From CAILQE01 sp036745415 (lineage in GTDB: Bacteria > Patescibacteriota > Saccharimonadia > Saccharimonadales > UBA4665), in the NCBI GenBank assembly GCA_036745415.1, contig DAIOGF010000006.1, positions 1 to 19,030 of the forward strand: a DNA stretch of 19,030 bases, given 5' to 3'. This document shows positions 7,208 to 14,963 of this stretch, piece after piece; within the stretch, counting starts at the first letter, position 1, and each line of letters begins with the position of its first letter. A program made the translations under genes and the position numbers. Under the pieces are notes generated by a model. The model did not search any database, was not told the origin of the DNA, and saw nothing but the letters and a program-made list of their open reading frames with translations.

Positions 7208-8639
7208 TTCACTTTTAGTTTTCTATTCTCTTAGATTCTCAAAAACTATTACGTATATGTTGCAAGTTTCAGAATATAAGCCAGGTAAATATTTTAAGTG
7301 GTTCTGGACAACTGATGATTTCTCTAAAGTTATAACTAGGCAACAATTAGTAAACACACCTAGATCTAAGACGATAATGAGTGGAATAAATTTCGGTATC
7401 GCTATAGAAATATTAGCCGGATTAGTATTAATAGTTTTAGGATTTCTCAATAAGTTAGTCGGCGGAATTTATTTTGGATTCGCTGTTATTATTGCTTATC
7501 CAATAATATGGTCTCAATTGATTGGATTTTTTGTCTTCTTTGCCAGAATACTAATAATTAATCCAGATGAAAAAAAGAAAATATCAAATTCTAAAGATAT
7601 TTTTTCTAAAACTAAAGCGAAGAAAATTGCCGTACTAGGAAGCTACGGTAAAACTAGTATGAAAGAACTGCTATCAAGTGTTTTATCTAGGTCATTAAAT
7701 GTAGTTGCTACTCCAGGAAATATGAACGTGGCTATTTCTCATGCTAGATTTGCCGCTAAGCTTACAGGAAACGAAGATGTGGTAATAATCGAGTATGGTG
7801 AGGGGGCTCCAGGGGACATAGCTAAATTTGCATTAAATACCAAACCAGACATTGCAGTAATAACCGGACTTTCTCCAGCTCACCTTGATGAATACAAAAC
7901 TCTTGAAGCAGCCGCTAAAGATATTTTCTCAATTTCTAAATTTGTTGATGATAAAAATATTTATGTAAATCTTGATAGCAAGGAAACTAATAAATACATT
8001 ACTAAAACACAGAATGGATATAGTAGCGAAGGAGCTCTAGGATACAAGGTGAGTGATGTTAATAATTCTCTGAGTGGAATTTCATTCACGCTAACCAAAG
8101 GAGATAAGAAGCTGAAAGTAAAATCCAAATTAATTGGCAGACATCAAATTGCTCCGCTGAGCTTAGTTGCGACTCTAGCTCTTAATCTTGGAATGAAAAA
8201 AGAAGATGTAGAGAAGGGACTTAGTGAAACTACTGCTTATGAGCACAGAATGAAACCTAGAGATCTAAACGGCGCCACTATTATTGACGATACATATAAC
8301 GGTAATCTTGAAGGTGTGAGAGCTGGAACTAAGCTTTTAAAAGAAGTAGACGCCAGAAGAAAAATATATGTCACTCCAGGACTCGTAGACCAAGGAAGTA
8401 TGAATAAAATTGTACATAACGAAATGGGTGAATTAATAGCTGATGCTAAGCCAGATATTGTAGTACTTATGAAAAATTCAGTCACTAACTTCATAAAAGA
8501 AGGACTTCATAAAGGTGAATATAAGGGTGAATTAATAGTAGAAGAAGATCCACTTCATTTCTATAACAATCTAGCTAGCTTTACTGCAAGTGGAGATGTT
8601 GTGTTGATGCAGAATGACTGGACTGACATCTACAAATAA
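7191..8639 (+). CDS. murF: Membrane-anchored MurF-like Mur ligase (UDP-MurNAc-tripeptide:D-Ala-D-Ala ligase)
   Basis: Probably adds the D-Ala-D-Ala dipeptide to the peptidoglycan precursor using ATP. The N-terminal ~140 residues are unlike the classical MurF substrate domain: a basic segment, two hydrophobic stretches (about 64-86 and 92-122), then a charged linker. The Mur ligase core follows: P-loop GSYGKTS (150-156), GNMN (177-180), the Mg-binding Glu201 in IIEYGEG, TGLSPAHLDEY (225-235), GRHQIAPLSLVATLAL (317-332), and the C-terminal ligase domain with HRMKPRD (352-358) and IDDTYNGN (365-372). The last motif is MurF-like (D-x-YN-x-N). The ATG overlaps the upstream gene by 17 nt, with AAGGAA at 7178-7183 as Shine-Dalgarno. 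The neighbouring ddl makes its expected substrate. MurT-like or other Mur-family members are less likely given this neighbour. Confidence 0.82.
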   Translation: MKKLINSLLVFYSLRFSKTITYMLQVSEYKPGKYFKWFWTTDDFSKVITRQQLVNTPRSKTIMSGINFGIAIEILAGLVLIVLGFLNKLVGGIYFGFAVIIAYPIIWSQLIGFFVFFARILIINPDEKKKISNSKDIFSKTKAKKIAVLGSYGKTSMKELLSSVLSRSLNVVATPGNMNVAISHARFAAKLTGNEDVVIIEYGEGAPGDIAKFALNTKPDIAVITGLSPAHLDEYKTLEAAAKDIFSISKFVDDKNIYVNLDSKETNKYITKTQNGYSSEGALGYKVSDVNNSLSGISFTLTKGDKKLKVKSKLIGRHQIAPLSLVATLALNLGMKKEDVEKGLSETTAYEHRMKPRDLNGATIIDDTYNGNLEGVRAGTKLLKEVDARRKIYVTPGLVDQGSMNKIVHNEMGELIADAKPDIVVLMKNSVTNFIKEGLHKGEYKGELIVEEDPLHFYNNLASFTASGDVVLMQNDWTDIYK

Positions 8640-8647
8640 AGCTTAAT

Positions 8648-8677
8648 TTGCTAGTAAGCATAAAAATAAACTAGAAT
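8648..8677 (+). promoter_or_regulatory. Promoter of ddl, placed for a leaderless mRNA
   Basis: TTGCTA at 8648-8653, an 18-nt spacer, and TAGAAT at 8672-8677, ending exactly 6 nt before the ATG at 8684. There is no Shine-Dalgarno. This is the same geometry as at 6434 and 15567. Confidence 0.6.
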
Positions 8678-8683
8678 ATAAGA

Positions 8684-9844
8684 ATGGAAACAGTAGCAGT
8701 AATATTTGGCGGTAAATCAGCAGAGCATGATATCTCTATCATTACAGCTATCTCAACTATTATTAAACCCCTTGAACTTACGAAGAAATATAATGTTCTA
8801 CCTGTTTATATAACTAAATCTGGAGAATGGTACTGTGATTCTAAACTTAAAGATATATATAACTACACTAAAAAAGATATATCTGAAACTTTAAAGAAAA
8901 TTAAACCAATAACCCTAGATTTAAATAATGGTCTAACTTTAATTAAGACCTCTAAATTTGGTAAGAGTGAAAGAATTAAGGTAGATGTAGCTTTTCCTAG
9001 CATGCACGGTACTTACGGTGAAGATGGAACTCTAATGGGAGTTCTAGAAATGGCCAATGTTCCATTTATTGGTTGTGATACAGCTGCAAGCGCTGTTGCT
9101 ATGAATAAAGTTCTTTCAAAGAAAGTAGCCGAGAGTTCAGGAATTAGCGTAGTAAATTATCATGACTTCACTAAAGCCGAATATCTCGCAAATCCCGAAG
9201 AGGTGGTAAAAGCTGTTGCAAAAAAACTTAAATACCCATTATTCATAAAACCCGCACACCTAGGATCAAGCATTGGTATTTCTAAAGCTAAAGACGAAGT
9301 AGAACTCAAAAACGCAATTGAGGTTGCTGCATTTTATGATGATTTAATTTTAGTTGAAGAAGAAGTTAAGAATTTAGTCGAAGTAACTTTACCAATCATT
9401 GGTAATGACAAACTTACTCCTGCATTCTTAGAAAAACCATTAACTCAGGCAGAAGACTTCTTTGATTTCGACACTAAATATTTAAGAAATGGAAAAAACT
9501 CAGCCAAGAGCGGAGCAAAGGGATCGCAAGGCTATTCTGAAGTACCGGCTAAGCTTGAAAAGAAACTTTATGACGAAGCTGTTAATGTTGGCCTTAGTGT
9601 ATATAAGGCTATAGGTCTTAGCGGTATTTCTAGAGTGGATATGCTAATAGACTCAAAGACAAATAAGATTTACTTTAATGAAGTTAATCCACTTCCAGGT
9701 GGGCTATACATTCACAACTGGATAAAGAGCGGTATCTCTAATGCTGAAATGGTAGATAAGTTAATAGAATTAGCTAAAGAAAAATTTAACGCCAAAGCTT
9801 CAGTCAACACAAAGTTCACAACCAGCTACTTAAGACAATTTTAA
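8684..9844 (+). CDS. ddl: D-alanine--D-alanine ligase
   Basis: Cytoplasmic ATP-grasp enzyme joining two D-Ala for MurF. Motifs: FGGKSAEHDIS (8-18, the N-terminal D-Ala site with its Glu), HGTYGEDGTLMG with PFIGCD, KPAHLGSSIGIS (ATP-grasp glycine-rich loop), EVT in the central ATP-grasp region, and SRVDML...NEVNPLPGG for metal binding at the C-terminus. At 386 aa it is longer than E. coli DdlB, partly from an Asn/Lys/Ser/Gly-rich insertion in the omega-loop region (KNSAKSGAKGSQGYSEVPA). After NPLPG the sequence is GLYIHNW where E. coli has MTSHSL, so the Ser contacting the acceptor carboxylate is not conserved in the same form; related variants occur in a Ddl subfamily. A D-Ala-D-X ligase cannot be excluded. 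It starts at a probable leaderless promoter. Confidence 0.92.
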   Translation: METVAVIFGGKSAEHDISIITAISTIIKPLELTKKYNVLPVYITKSGEWYCDSKLKDIYNYTKKDISETLKKIKPITLDLNNGLTLIKTSKFGKSERIKVDVAFPSMHGTYGEDGTLMGVLEMANVPFIGCDTAASAVAMNKVLSKKVAESSGISVVNYHDFTKAEYLANPEEVVKAVAKKLKYPLFIKPAHLGSSIGISKAKDEVELKNAIEVAAFYDDLILVEEEVKNLVEVTLPIIGNDKLTPAFLEKPLTQAEDFFDFDTKYLRNGKNSAKSGAKGSQGYSEVPAKLEKKLYDEAVNVGLSVYKAIGLSGISRVDMLIDSKTNKIYFNEVNPLPGGLYIHNWIKSGISNAEMVDKLIELAKEKFNAKASVNTKFTTSYLRQF

Positions 9845-9864
9845 TTAATCTATTTCTAATCTGT

Positions 9865-9870
9865 TATAAT
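9865..9870 (+). promoter_or_regulatory. -10 box of leuS
   Basis: TATAAT ends 11 nt before the leuS ATG at 9882. The predicted 5' leader is about 4 nt, too short for a Shine-Dalgarno, and none is visible. The -35 is not clear. Confidence 0.55.
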
Positions 9871-9881
9871 CAGAATTAGTT

Positions 9882-12320
9882 ATGAAAAGATTTGATCCTA
9901 AAAGCTATGAAACTAAATGGCAAACAAAGTGGCAAGAAGATAAAGTTTATGCCGCAAAAGATGATTCTAATAAGCCTAAAAAATATGTTCTAGAATTTTT
10001 CCCTTATCCATCCGGAAACGCTATGCATGTTGGTCATGTTAGAAACTATACAATTGGTGATGTGATAGCTAGGTACGCTAGAATGAGTGGATTTAATGTG
10101 CTTCATCCTATGGGTTGGGATGCATTCGGTCTTCCAGCTGAGAATTTCGCTATTAAGAATCAAATTAGCCCTAAAGTCGCAGTAAAACAAAATACTGAAA
10201 TATTTAAAAAACAATTAACTCAAATGGGCTTTAGTTTCGATTGGGATAGAGAAATTAACAGTACAGACCCAGAATATTACAGATGGACGCAATGGTTCTT
10301 CTTATTGTTATTTAAAAAAGGTTTAGCTTATCAGAAAGAAAGTCTTCAGTGGTGGTGTCCGGTAGATAAAACTGTGCTTGCTAATGAACAAGTAGAAAAT
10401 GGACAATGTTGGAGATGTGGTTCTGTTGTTGAAAAGAAAGCCTTAAAACAATGGTTCTTCAAGATTACTGAATATGCAGATAGACTACTTTCAGATTTAG
10501 ATGATTTAGATTGGACCGATTCCATTAAGAACATGCAGAGAAACTGGATAGGTAAGAGTACTGGTGCTGAAGTTGTATTTAAGGTTGACGGAATGGATGC
10601 GGAAATTAAAGTATTCACCACTAGAGCAGATACAATCTTCGGGGCCACTTATTTAGTACTAGCTCCAGAACATCCTATGGTTGAAGAACTTACTTCCGAA
10701 GAAAATATGCAAAAGGTTGAAGAATATAAGAAGGTTACTCAAGCTAAGTCAGATATTGAAAGACAGGAAACTAATAGGGAGAAAACTGGAGTATTCTTGG
10801 GCAGTTACGCAGTTAACCCAGCAACTAAAGAAAATGTTCCTATCTACATTTCAGATTACGTATTAGTTGGCTATGGAACTGGCGCAATAATGGCCGTGCC
10901 AGCACATGATCAAAGAGATTATGACTTTGCTAAGAAATTTAATCTAGATATTAAGCAAGTTGTTAAATCCGACGAAGATCTAAGTGATTCAGCAATAGAG
11001 GCCGAGGGCTCAATGATGAATTCCGGTAAATATGACGGATTATCTTCATCTGAAGCTAGAGACAAAATTGTCTCCGATCTTGAAGAAAACAAGGTTGCTA
11101 AATTTGTTACAAATTACAGAATTAGAGACTGGTTAATAAGCCGTCAAAGATACTGGGGTGCTCCAATCCCAATTGTTCACTGCGTTAAATGTGGAACTGT
11201 TGCTGTGGATGAAAAAGACCTACCAGTACTTCTACCTGAAATGGATAAGTTTGAGCCAAGTGGTGACGGAAGAAGCCCACTAGCTAATAACAAAGATTTT
11301 ATGAATACTACTTGTCCTAAATGTGGCGGTGAAGCTGAAAGGGAAACTGACACAATGGATGGTTTTGCTTGTTCTAGTTGGTATTTCTTAAGATTTGCAG
11401 ATGCTAATAATTCTAAAGAACCTTTCGCTAAAGAGCTTTCCGACTATTGGCTTCCTGTAGACGACTACATTGGTGGCGCTGAACATGCAGTTATGCATCT
11501 ACTTTACGCTAGATTCTGGACTAAAGTCATGTTTGATGAAGGTTTAATTAACTTTAAAGAACCATTTAAGGCATTAAGAAACCAGGGCATGATTCTCGCC
11601 CCAGACGGCAATAAGATGAGTAAGAGTAAAGGTAATACTATTAACTCAGATGAGTTATTAGAAAATGGATATGGTGCAGATAGTATAAGAGTCTTAGAAA
11701 TGTTCTTAGGTCCTTGGGATCAGTCCGTAAATTGGAGTATCGAAGGATTAAGTGGAACATATAAATTCCTTCAAAGAGTCTGGAATATTGTCGTTAGAAA
11801 CCTTGACGCATTCGAATCAAAAGAAGAATCTATAGATAAAGATATTGAAATTCTTAGAAATAGATTAGTAATGAAAGTTACTAAAGATCTTGAAGCTATG
11901 AACTTTAATACTGCTATTGCAGCTATGATGCAGTTTGTTAATGAAATGTACCTAATTGAGGCTAAGGGTTCTTTCTCTAAAAAGAGTCTTGCTGAAGCTC
12001 TTAAGGACTTAATTTTAGTATTGGCTCCAATAGCACCTCATATTTCCGAAGAGTTATGGCATGAGATAGGCGAGAAAGATTCCGTACATATTCATTCATG
12101 GCCAACATATGATGAAAAGTTAACCATCTCAGACAAAGTTAAAGTTGTAGTTCAAATAAATGGTAAATTAAGGGATCTAATTGAAATGCCTGCTGATCAA
12201 AGCGAAGAAGAAACTAAGGCTATGGCCCAAGCTAGCGATAAAATTAAAGCCCACCTTGAAGGTAAAGAAATTAAGAAGGTTATTGTAGTTAAGAATAAGC
12301 TAGTTAATTTCGTCGTCTAA
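9882..12320 (+). CDS. leuS: Leucyl-tRNA synthetase
   Basis: Class I aminoacyl-tRNA synthetase that charges tRNA-Leu. The 812 aa cover the full bacterial-type protein: HIGH motif as HVGH in NAMHVGHVRNY (about 49-55), a Cys-containing insertion WWCP...CWRC (about 159-180), the CP1 editing domain (about 225-420; GTGAIMAVPAHDQRDYDF is the editing-site segment), RDWLISRQRYWGAPIP, a second Cys pair region (HCVKCG...CPKCGG), a leucine-specific region leading into DTMDGFACSSWYFLRF, KMSKS as NKMSKSKGN, and the C-terminal anticodon-binding and tail domains. ddl lies 37 nt upstream and leuS has its own -10 box. Nothing unusual is missing. Confidence 0.98.
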   Translation: MKRFDPKSYETKWQTKWQEDKVYAAKDDSNKPKKYVLEFFPYPSGNAMHVGHVRNYTIGDVIARYARMSGFNVLHPMGWDAFGLPAENFAIKNQISPKVAVKQNTEIFKKQLTQMGFSFDWDREINSTDPEYYRWTQWFFLLLFKKGLAYQKESLQWWCPVDKTVLANEQVENGQCWRCGSVVEKKALKQWFFKITEYADRLLSDLDDLDWTDSIKNMQRNWIGKSTGAEVVFKVDGMDAEIKVFTTRADTIFGATYLVLAPEHPMVEELTSEENMQKVEEYKKVTQAKSDIERQETNREKTGVFLGSYAVNPATKENVPIYISDYVLVGYGTGAIMAVPAHDQRDYDFAKKFNLDIKQVVKSDEDLSDSAIEAEGSMMNSGKYDGLSSSEARDKIVSDLEENKVAKFVTNYRIRDWLISRQRYWGAPIPIVHCVKCGTVAVDEKDLPVLLPEMDKFEPSGDGRSPLANNKDFMNTTCPKCGGEAERETDTMDGFACSSWYFLRFADANNSKEPFAKELSDYWLPVDDYIGGAEHAVMHLLYARFWTKVMFDEGLINFKEPFKALRNQGMILAPDGNKMSKSKGNTINSDELLENGYGADSIRVLEMFLGPWDQSVNWSIEGLSGTYKFLQRVWNIVVRNLDAFESKEESIDKDIEILRNRLVMKVTKDLEAMNFNTAIAAMMQFVNEMYLIEAKGSFSKKSLAEALKDLILVLAPIAPHISEELWHEIGEKDSVHIHSWPTYDEKLTISDKVKVVVQINGKLRDLIEMPADQSEEETKAMAQASDKIKAHLEGKEIKKVIVVKNKLVNFVV

Positions 12321-12343
12321 CTCTTTTAAATTCTATCCAAAAG

Positions 12344-12352
12344 TGCTATAAT
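12344..12352 (+). promoter_or_regulatory. Extended -10 promoter of rpmF
   Basis: TGC followed by TATAAT (12347-12352), an extended -10 element; the -35 is weak. The start is expected near 12359, giving an ~80-nt AT-rich leader. That leader holds an imperfect inverted repeat (AACAAATTTAA at about 12377-12387 against TTAAATTTTGTT at about 12410-12421), possibly a leader structure before the ribosomal protein gene. Confidence 0.6.
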
Positions 12353-12440
12353 CTTTGTTAGTTAAATAAAGTAAAAACAAATTTAAATTTAAAAAACCAA
12401 ATTTTAAGCTTAAATTTTGTTATAGATAAGGAATATATCA

Positions 12441-12596
12441 ATGGGTAAACCAAAGAAGCGAACAAGCGTAACCAAGCGTGGAACTAGAAGAAGTCACATT
12501 TTTCTTAAGTTAGCACGTACTGTTAACTCTAAATCCCCAGTTAAAGTTGTGACTACTGTCAACGAAACTGGAAAAAAGAACAAAATAAGCAAATAA
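12441..12596 (+). CDS. rpmF: Ribosomal protein bL32 (zinc-free, 51 aa)
   Basis: A 51-codon ORF beginning MGKPKKRTSVTKRGTRRSHI. The pattern P-K-(K/R)-R-x-S near the N-terminus followed by RRSH is the signature of bL32, a small protein of the large ribosomal subunit. GATAAGGA lies about 10 nt before the ATG and serves as a Shine-Dalgarno. The usual C-terminal zinc ribbon (two CxxC pairs) is absent: there is no cysteine at all, and the C-terminal half is a short basic tail, so this is a cysteine-free and shortened form. It has its own extended -10 promoter and lies 75 nt before nusB, with which it is probably cotranscribed. The call rests mostly on the first 20 residues. Confidence 0.8.
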   Translation: MGKPKKRTSVTKRGTRRSHIFLKLARTVNSKSPVKVVTTVNETGKKNKISK

Positions 12597-12671
12597 CACC
12601 TTAAAAATCTAGAAATTTTAACTACTTAAGCTAAACAAAAGCATCATAAGGAATAATTAGGTATATAAGAA

Positions 12672-13118
12672 ATGGCATCAAATAGACATTTAGGAAGAAT
12701 CATCGCATTTCAAACTCTTTATGAAGAGGACTTTAGGTTGGCTGCGAAAGATGAAGATCTTTCACTAGACGAGGTGATGAATCGAAATATATCTAGATAT
12801 TCTAAAATTGTTGAAGATAAAGAATATATAGATGAATTAACTAAGGGTGTTAGTGCAAAAGCTTCCTATCTTGATGAGATAATTGCGCCCAATGCTCCAG
12901 AGTGGCCGATTGATCAGATCTCTAGAATGGATAAGATTATCCTTCGAATTGGTGTCTATGAACTTTACTATCATAAAGAAATCCCATCTAAAGTAGTTAT
13001 TAATGAAGCTATAGAGCTAGCTAAGGCCTTTGGAGGAGAGAACTCATCCAAATTCATTAACGGTGTGCTCGGAACAATATATAAGAAACTAGAAGCAGAG
13101 GAAGGAGGAAAGAAATAA
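12672..13118 (+). CDS. nusB: Transcription antitermination factor NusB
   Basis: RNA-binding all-helical protein that joins NusE(S10), NusA and NusG on boxA RNA during rRNA transcription. The 148-aa sequence shows the family features: N-terminal RHLGRIIAFQTLYEEDF (the Arg-rich boxA-binding helix region), the middle LDEIIAPNAPEWPIDQISRMDKIILRIGVYEL, and the C-terminal IPSKVVINEAIELAKAFGG...SKFINGVLG. AAGGAA at about 12648-12653 is a weak, distant Shine-Dalgarno. The stop overlaps the ATG of the Nudix gene by one base (TAATG), so these two are translationally coupled. It heads an RNA-processing cluster that includes rnc. Confidence 0.95.
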   Translation: MASNRHLGRIIAFQTLYEEDFRLAAKDEDLSLDEVMNRNISRYSKIVEDKEYIDELTKGVSAKASYLDEIIAPNAPEWPIDQISRMDKIILRIGVYELYYHKEIPSKVVINEAIELAKAFGGENSSKFINGVLGTIYKKLEAEEGGKK

Positions 13119-13612
13119 TGAAACAAAACCCAATATCTAATATCAAGAACATGGTTCATTTTAGACGTCCTTCAATTAGTGAAGTAATTCACGAAACTAC
13201 TTCTGGTGGAATTGTTTTCAGAAGAAATGCTAAAGGGGAAGTTGAAATTCTTTTAATTAAAGATGCCAAGGATCGTTGGACTGTACCAAAAGGCCATGTA
13301 GAACCAGGAGAAGAACCTGGAGCTACTGCTGAGCGTGAGATTAGAGAAGAAACAGGACTTAAAGACATGGAAGTATATTCATGGCTTGGTAAAGTTAATT
13401 TCAGATACCGAAGAGAGAAGTCATTAGTTCTCATGACCATGCATATTTGGCTTGTTGAGGGTAAGGGGAATACAGACGAACTTAATCCTGAAGAATGGTT
13501 AAAAGATGTTAAATGGATGGTTGCTAGTGAAGCTATAGATAAAATAGCTTATGAAGATATAGGAAAATTAATGCTTCTTGGACTTAAAAAAATCCGAGAA
13601 GGTAAATATTAG
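13118..13612 (+). CDS. Nudix hydrolase (MutT / Ap4A hydrolase type)
   Basis: Hydrolyses a nucleoside diphosphate linked to another group; the exact substrate is not determined. The complete Nudix box G-x5-E-x7-REIREETGL is at residues 59-81, with all catalytic glutamates. The start TSGGIVFRR (28-36) and WTVPKGH (54-60) resemble the bacterial Ap4A hydrolase and MutT groups. The first ~25 residues (IKNMVHFRRPSISE) form an N-terminal extension before the first strand; no in-frame internal start has a better ribosome site. It overlaps nusB by one base and ends 5 nt before rnc, so it is in the middle of an operon. Housecleaning of damaged nucleotides or RNA-cap removal are both possible. Confidence 0.9.
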   Translation: MKQNPISNIKNMVHFRRPSISEVIHETTSGGIVFRRNAKGEVEILLIKDAKDRWTVPKGHVEPGEEPGATAEREIREETGLKDMEVYSWLGKVNFRYRREKSLVLMTMHIWLVEGKGNTDELNPEEWLKDVKWMVASEAIDKIAYEDIGKLMLLGLKKIREGKY

Positions 13613-13617
13613 AAATT

Positions 13618-14316
13618 ATGGACGCAGTTAAGTATCAAGAATTTGCAGAAAAAACTCTCAAAGTAAAATTCAATAACATCGATCATTTAATATCTGCTTT
13701 TACTCATAGAAGTTATTTAAATGAGCACAGAAATGCTAAGCACGATCACAATGAAAGACTAGAATTTCTTGGTGATGCAGTTTTAGAGCTAGTAGTTACT
13801 GAATTCTTATACACCAGTTTTGATGAGCCAGAAGGTATTTTAACTAACTGGAGATCATCACTAGTTCGTACTGAATCTATAGCACAAGCTGCGCATAAAT
13901 TAGGTTTCGAGGATTACCTAAGACTATCTAAAGGAGAAGCAAAAGGTACTGAAAGAGCTAGAACTCAGATTCTAGCTAATAGCTTTGAATCTGTTATCGG
14001 TGCAATTTACCTAGACCAAGGTTACACTGAAGCAAAGAAATTTATTACCAATAATATTATCTCTACATTTGAGGATATCTTAAAGAGTGGTGCATGGATG
14101 GATCCTAAATCCAGACTCCAAGAATTAGCCCAAAGTAACGAAACCCAAACTCCTCAGTACAGAATTCACTCTGAAGAAGGCCCAGATCATAACAAAACAT
14201 TCACCGTCGGTGTGTATGTAAACAACCAGATGCGAGGTCAAGGAGTGGGTGCGTCTAAGCAAGAAGCTCAGCAAAAAGCAGCCAAAGAGGCGCTTAAGTT
14301 CTACGACAAAGCATAG
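13618..14316 (+). CDS. rnc: Ribonuclease III
   Basis: Double-strand-specific endoribonuclease for rRNA maturation and mRNA turnover. The 232 aa comprise the RNase III domain (1-150), with signature HNERLEFLGDAVLEL (44-58) and the second catalytic helix ILANSFESVIGAIYLDQGY (118-136), and a C-terminal dsRBD (about 160-230, ending GVGASKQEAQQKAAKEAL). Catalytic residues Glu49, Asp53 and Glu124 are present. The position equivalent to E. coli Asp114 is Asn121; I do not know how common this is across RNase III. It is the last gene of the nusB-Nudix-rnc operon; the rpsP promoter starts 7 nt after its stop. Confidence 0.97.
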   Translation: MDAVKYQEFAEKTLKVKFNNIDHLISAFTHRSYLNEHRNAKHDHNERLEFLGDAVLELVVTEFLYTSFDEPEGILTNWRSSLVRTESIAQAAHKLGFEDYLRLSKGEAKGTERARTQILANSFESVIGAIYLDQGYTEAKKFITNNIISTFEDILKSGAWMDPKSRLQELAQSNETQTPQYRIHSEEGPDHNKTFTVGVYVNNQMRGQGVGASKQEAQQKAAKEALKFYDKA

Positions 14317-14322
14317 ATAAGG

Positions 14323-14351
14323 TTGACATAATCTGTTTTAATCTGTAAAAT
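14323..14351 (+). promoter_or_regulatory. Strong sigma-70-type promoter of rpsP
   Basis: TTGACA at 14323-14328, a 17-nt spacer, TAAAAT at 14346-14351. The start near 14358 gives a ~53-nt leader; AAAGAAAGTGAG at 14385-14396 is the only purine-rich stretch, 14 nt from the ATG. Confidence 0.8.
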
Positions 14352-14410
14352 ATGCTAAATAATATAAATAATCTTTAACTATATAAAGAAAGTGAGTTGA
14401 TTTAAACTTA

Positions 14411-14845
14411 ATGTTAGTCATTCGTTTACAGAGAACAGGTAGAAGTGGACATGCAATGTTTAGAGTTGTGGTTCAAGATTCTCGAAAATCTCCAACTAGT
14501 GGTAAGGTAATTGCTTTAGTTGGTAATTACGATCCACACGCAAAGAAAATTAATCTTAAGAAAGAAAAGATTGAACAGTACCTAGCTAACGGTGCTCAAC
14601 CATCAAACAAAGTAATTTACCTACTTGAAAAAGAAGGTGTTAAATTACCTGAATGGGTTGAAAAGTCTCTAAACAAAGAACGAAGTGTTCGAAATCCTGA
14701 AAAGAGACGATCAACTACTCCTAAAGAAGAAGTTGTAAGCGAGCCAGCAAACGAAGAAGCTGTTGCTCAAGCAGCTACAGAAGCACCAGCAGAAGCTACT
14801 CCAGAAGTAAGCGAAGAAGCACCTAAAGAAGAAGTTAAAGAATAA
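14411..14845 (+). CDS. rpsP: Ribosomal protein bS16 with acidic C-terminal tail
   Basis: Small-subunit ribosomal protein needed for 30S assembly. The first ~85 residues are typical bS16: MLVIRLQRTGRSGHAMFRVV, then GNYDPHAKK and ANGAQPSNKVIYLLEKEGV. The protein continues to 144 aa, against about 80-90 for the common form; the extra ~55 residues are low-complexity and rich in Glu, Ala, Pro and Thr (EEAVAQAATEAPAEAT), predicted disordered. It has its own strong promoter and a clear terminator after it, so it is largely a separate unit from the KH gene that follows 106 nt later. A similar acidic tail is present on that KH protein. Confidence 0.95.
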   Translation: MLVIRLQRTGRSGHAMFRVVVQDSRKSPTSGKVIALVGNYDPHAKKINLKKEKIEQYLANGAQPSNKVIYLLEKEGVKLPEWVEKSLNKERSVRNPEKRRSTTPKEEVVSEPANEEAVAQAATEAPAEATPEVSEEAPKEEVKE

Positions 14846-14866
14846 TTTATTTCTAAATATAAAATT

Positions 14867-14891
14867 AGCACCTAAAAATAGGTGCTTTTTT
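14867..14891 (+). terminator. Rho-independent terminator after rpsP
   Basis: AGCACCTA (14867-14874) pairs perfectly with TAGGTGCT (14879-14886) around the loop AAAA, followed by a T-run to 14891. It separates rpsP from the KH gene. Confidence 0.9.
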
Positions 14892-14922
14892 ATTTTAGTA
14901 AAATATTTGAATATTAAATCTT

Positions 14923-14931
14923 TGATATAAT
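14923..14931 (+). promoter_or_regulatory. Extended -10 promoter of the KH-domain gene
   Basis: TGA followed by TATAAT (14926-14931), an extended -10; no good -35 at normal spacing. The predicted leader is ~26 nt and includes GGAGGA at 14954-14959. Confidence 0.6.
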
Positions 14932-14963
14932 ATATCCAATATTAATAATACTTGGAGGAACCA

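Noticed and set aside
8641..8659. Terminator after the MurF-like gene (GCTTA/TAAGC)
   Set aside because: A 5-bp AT-rich stem with no T-run; it overlaps the ddl promoter instead.
12601..12625. Terminator hairpin between rpmF and nusB
   Set aside because: Only A/T pairs form and no T-run follows; readthrough into nusB is more likely.
14952..14963. TTG at 14952 as start of the KH-domain gene
   Set aside because: It would place the Shine-Dalgarno GGAGGA inside the coding region; GTG 14964 is correctly spaced from it.
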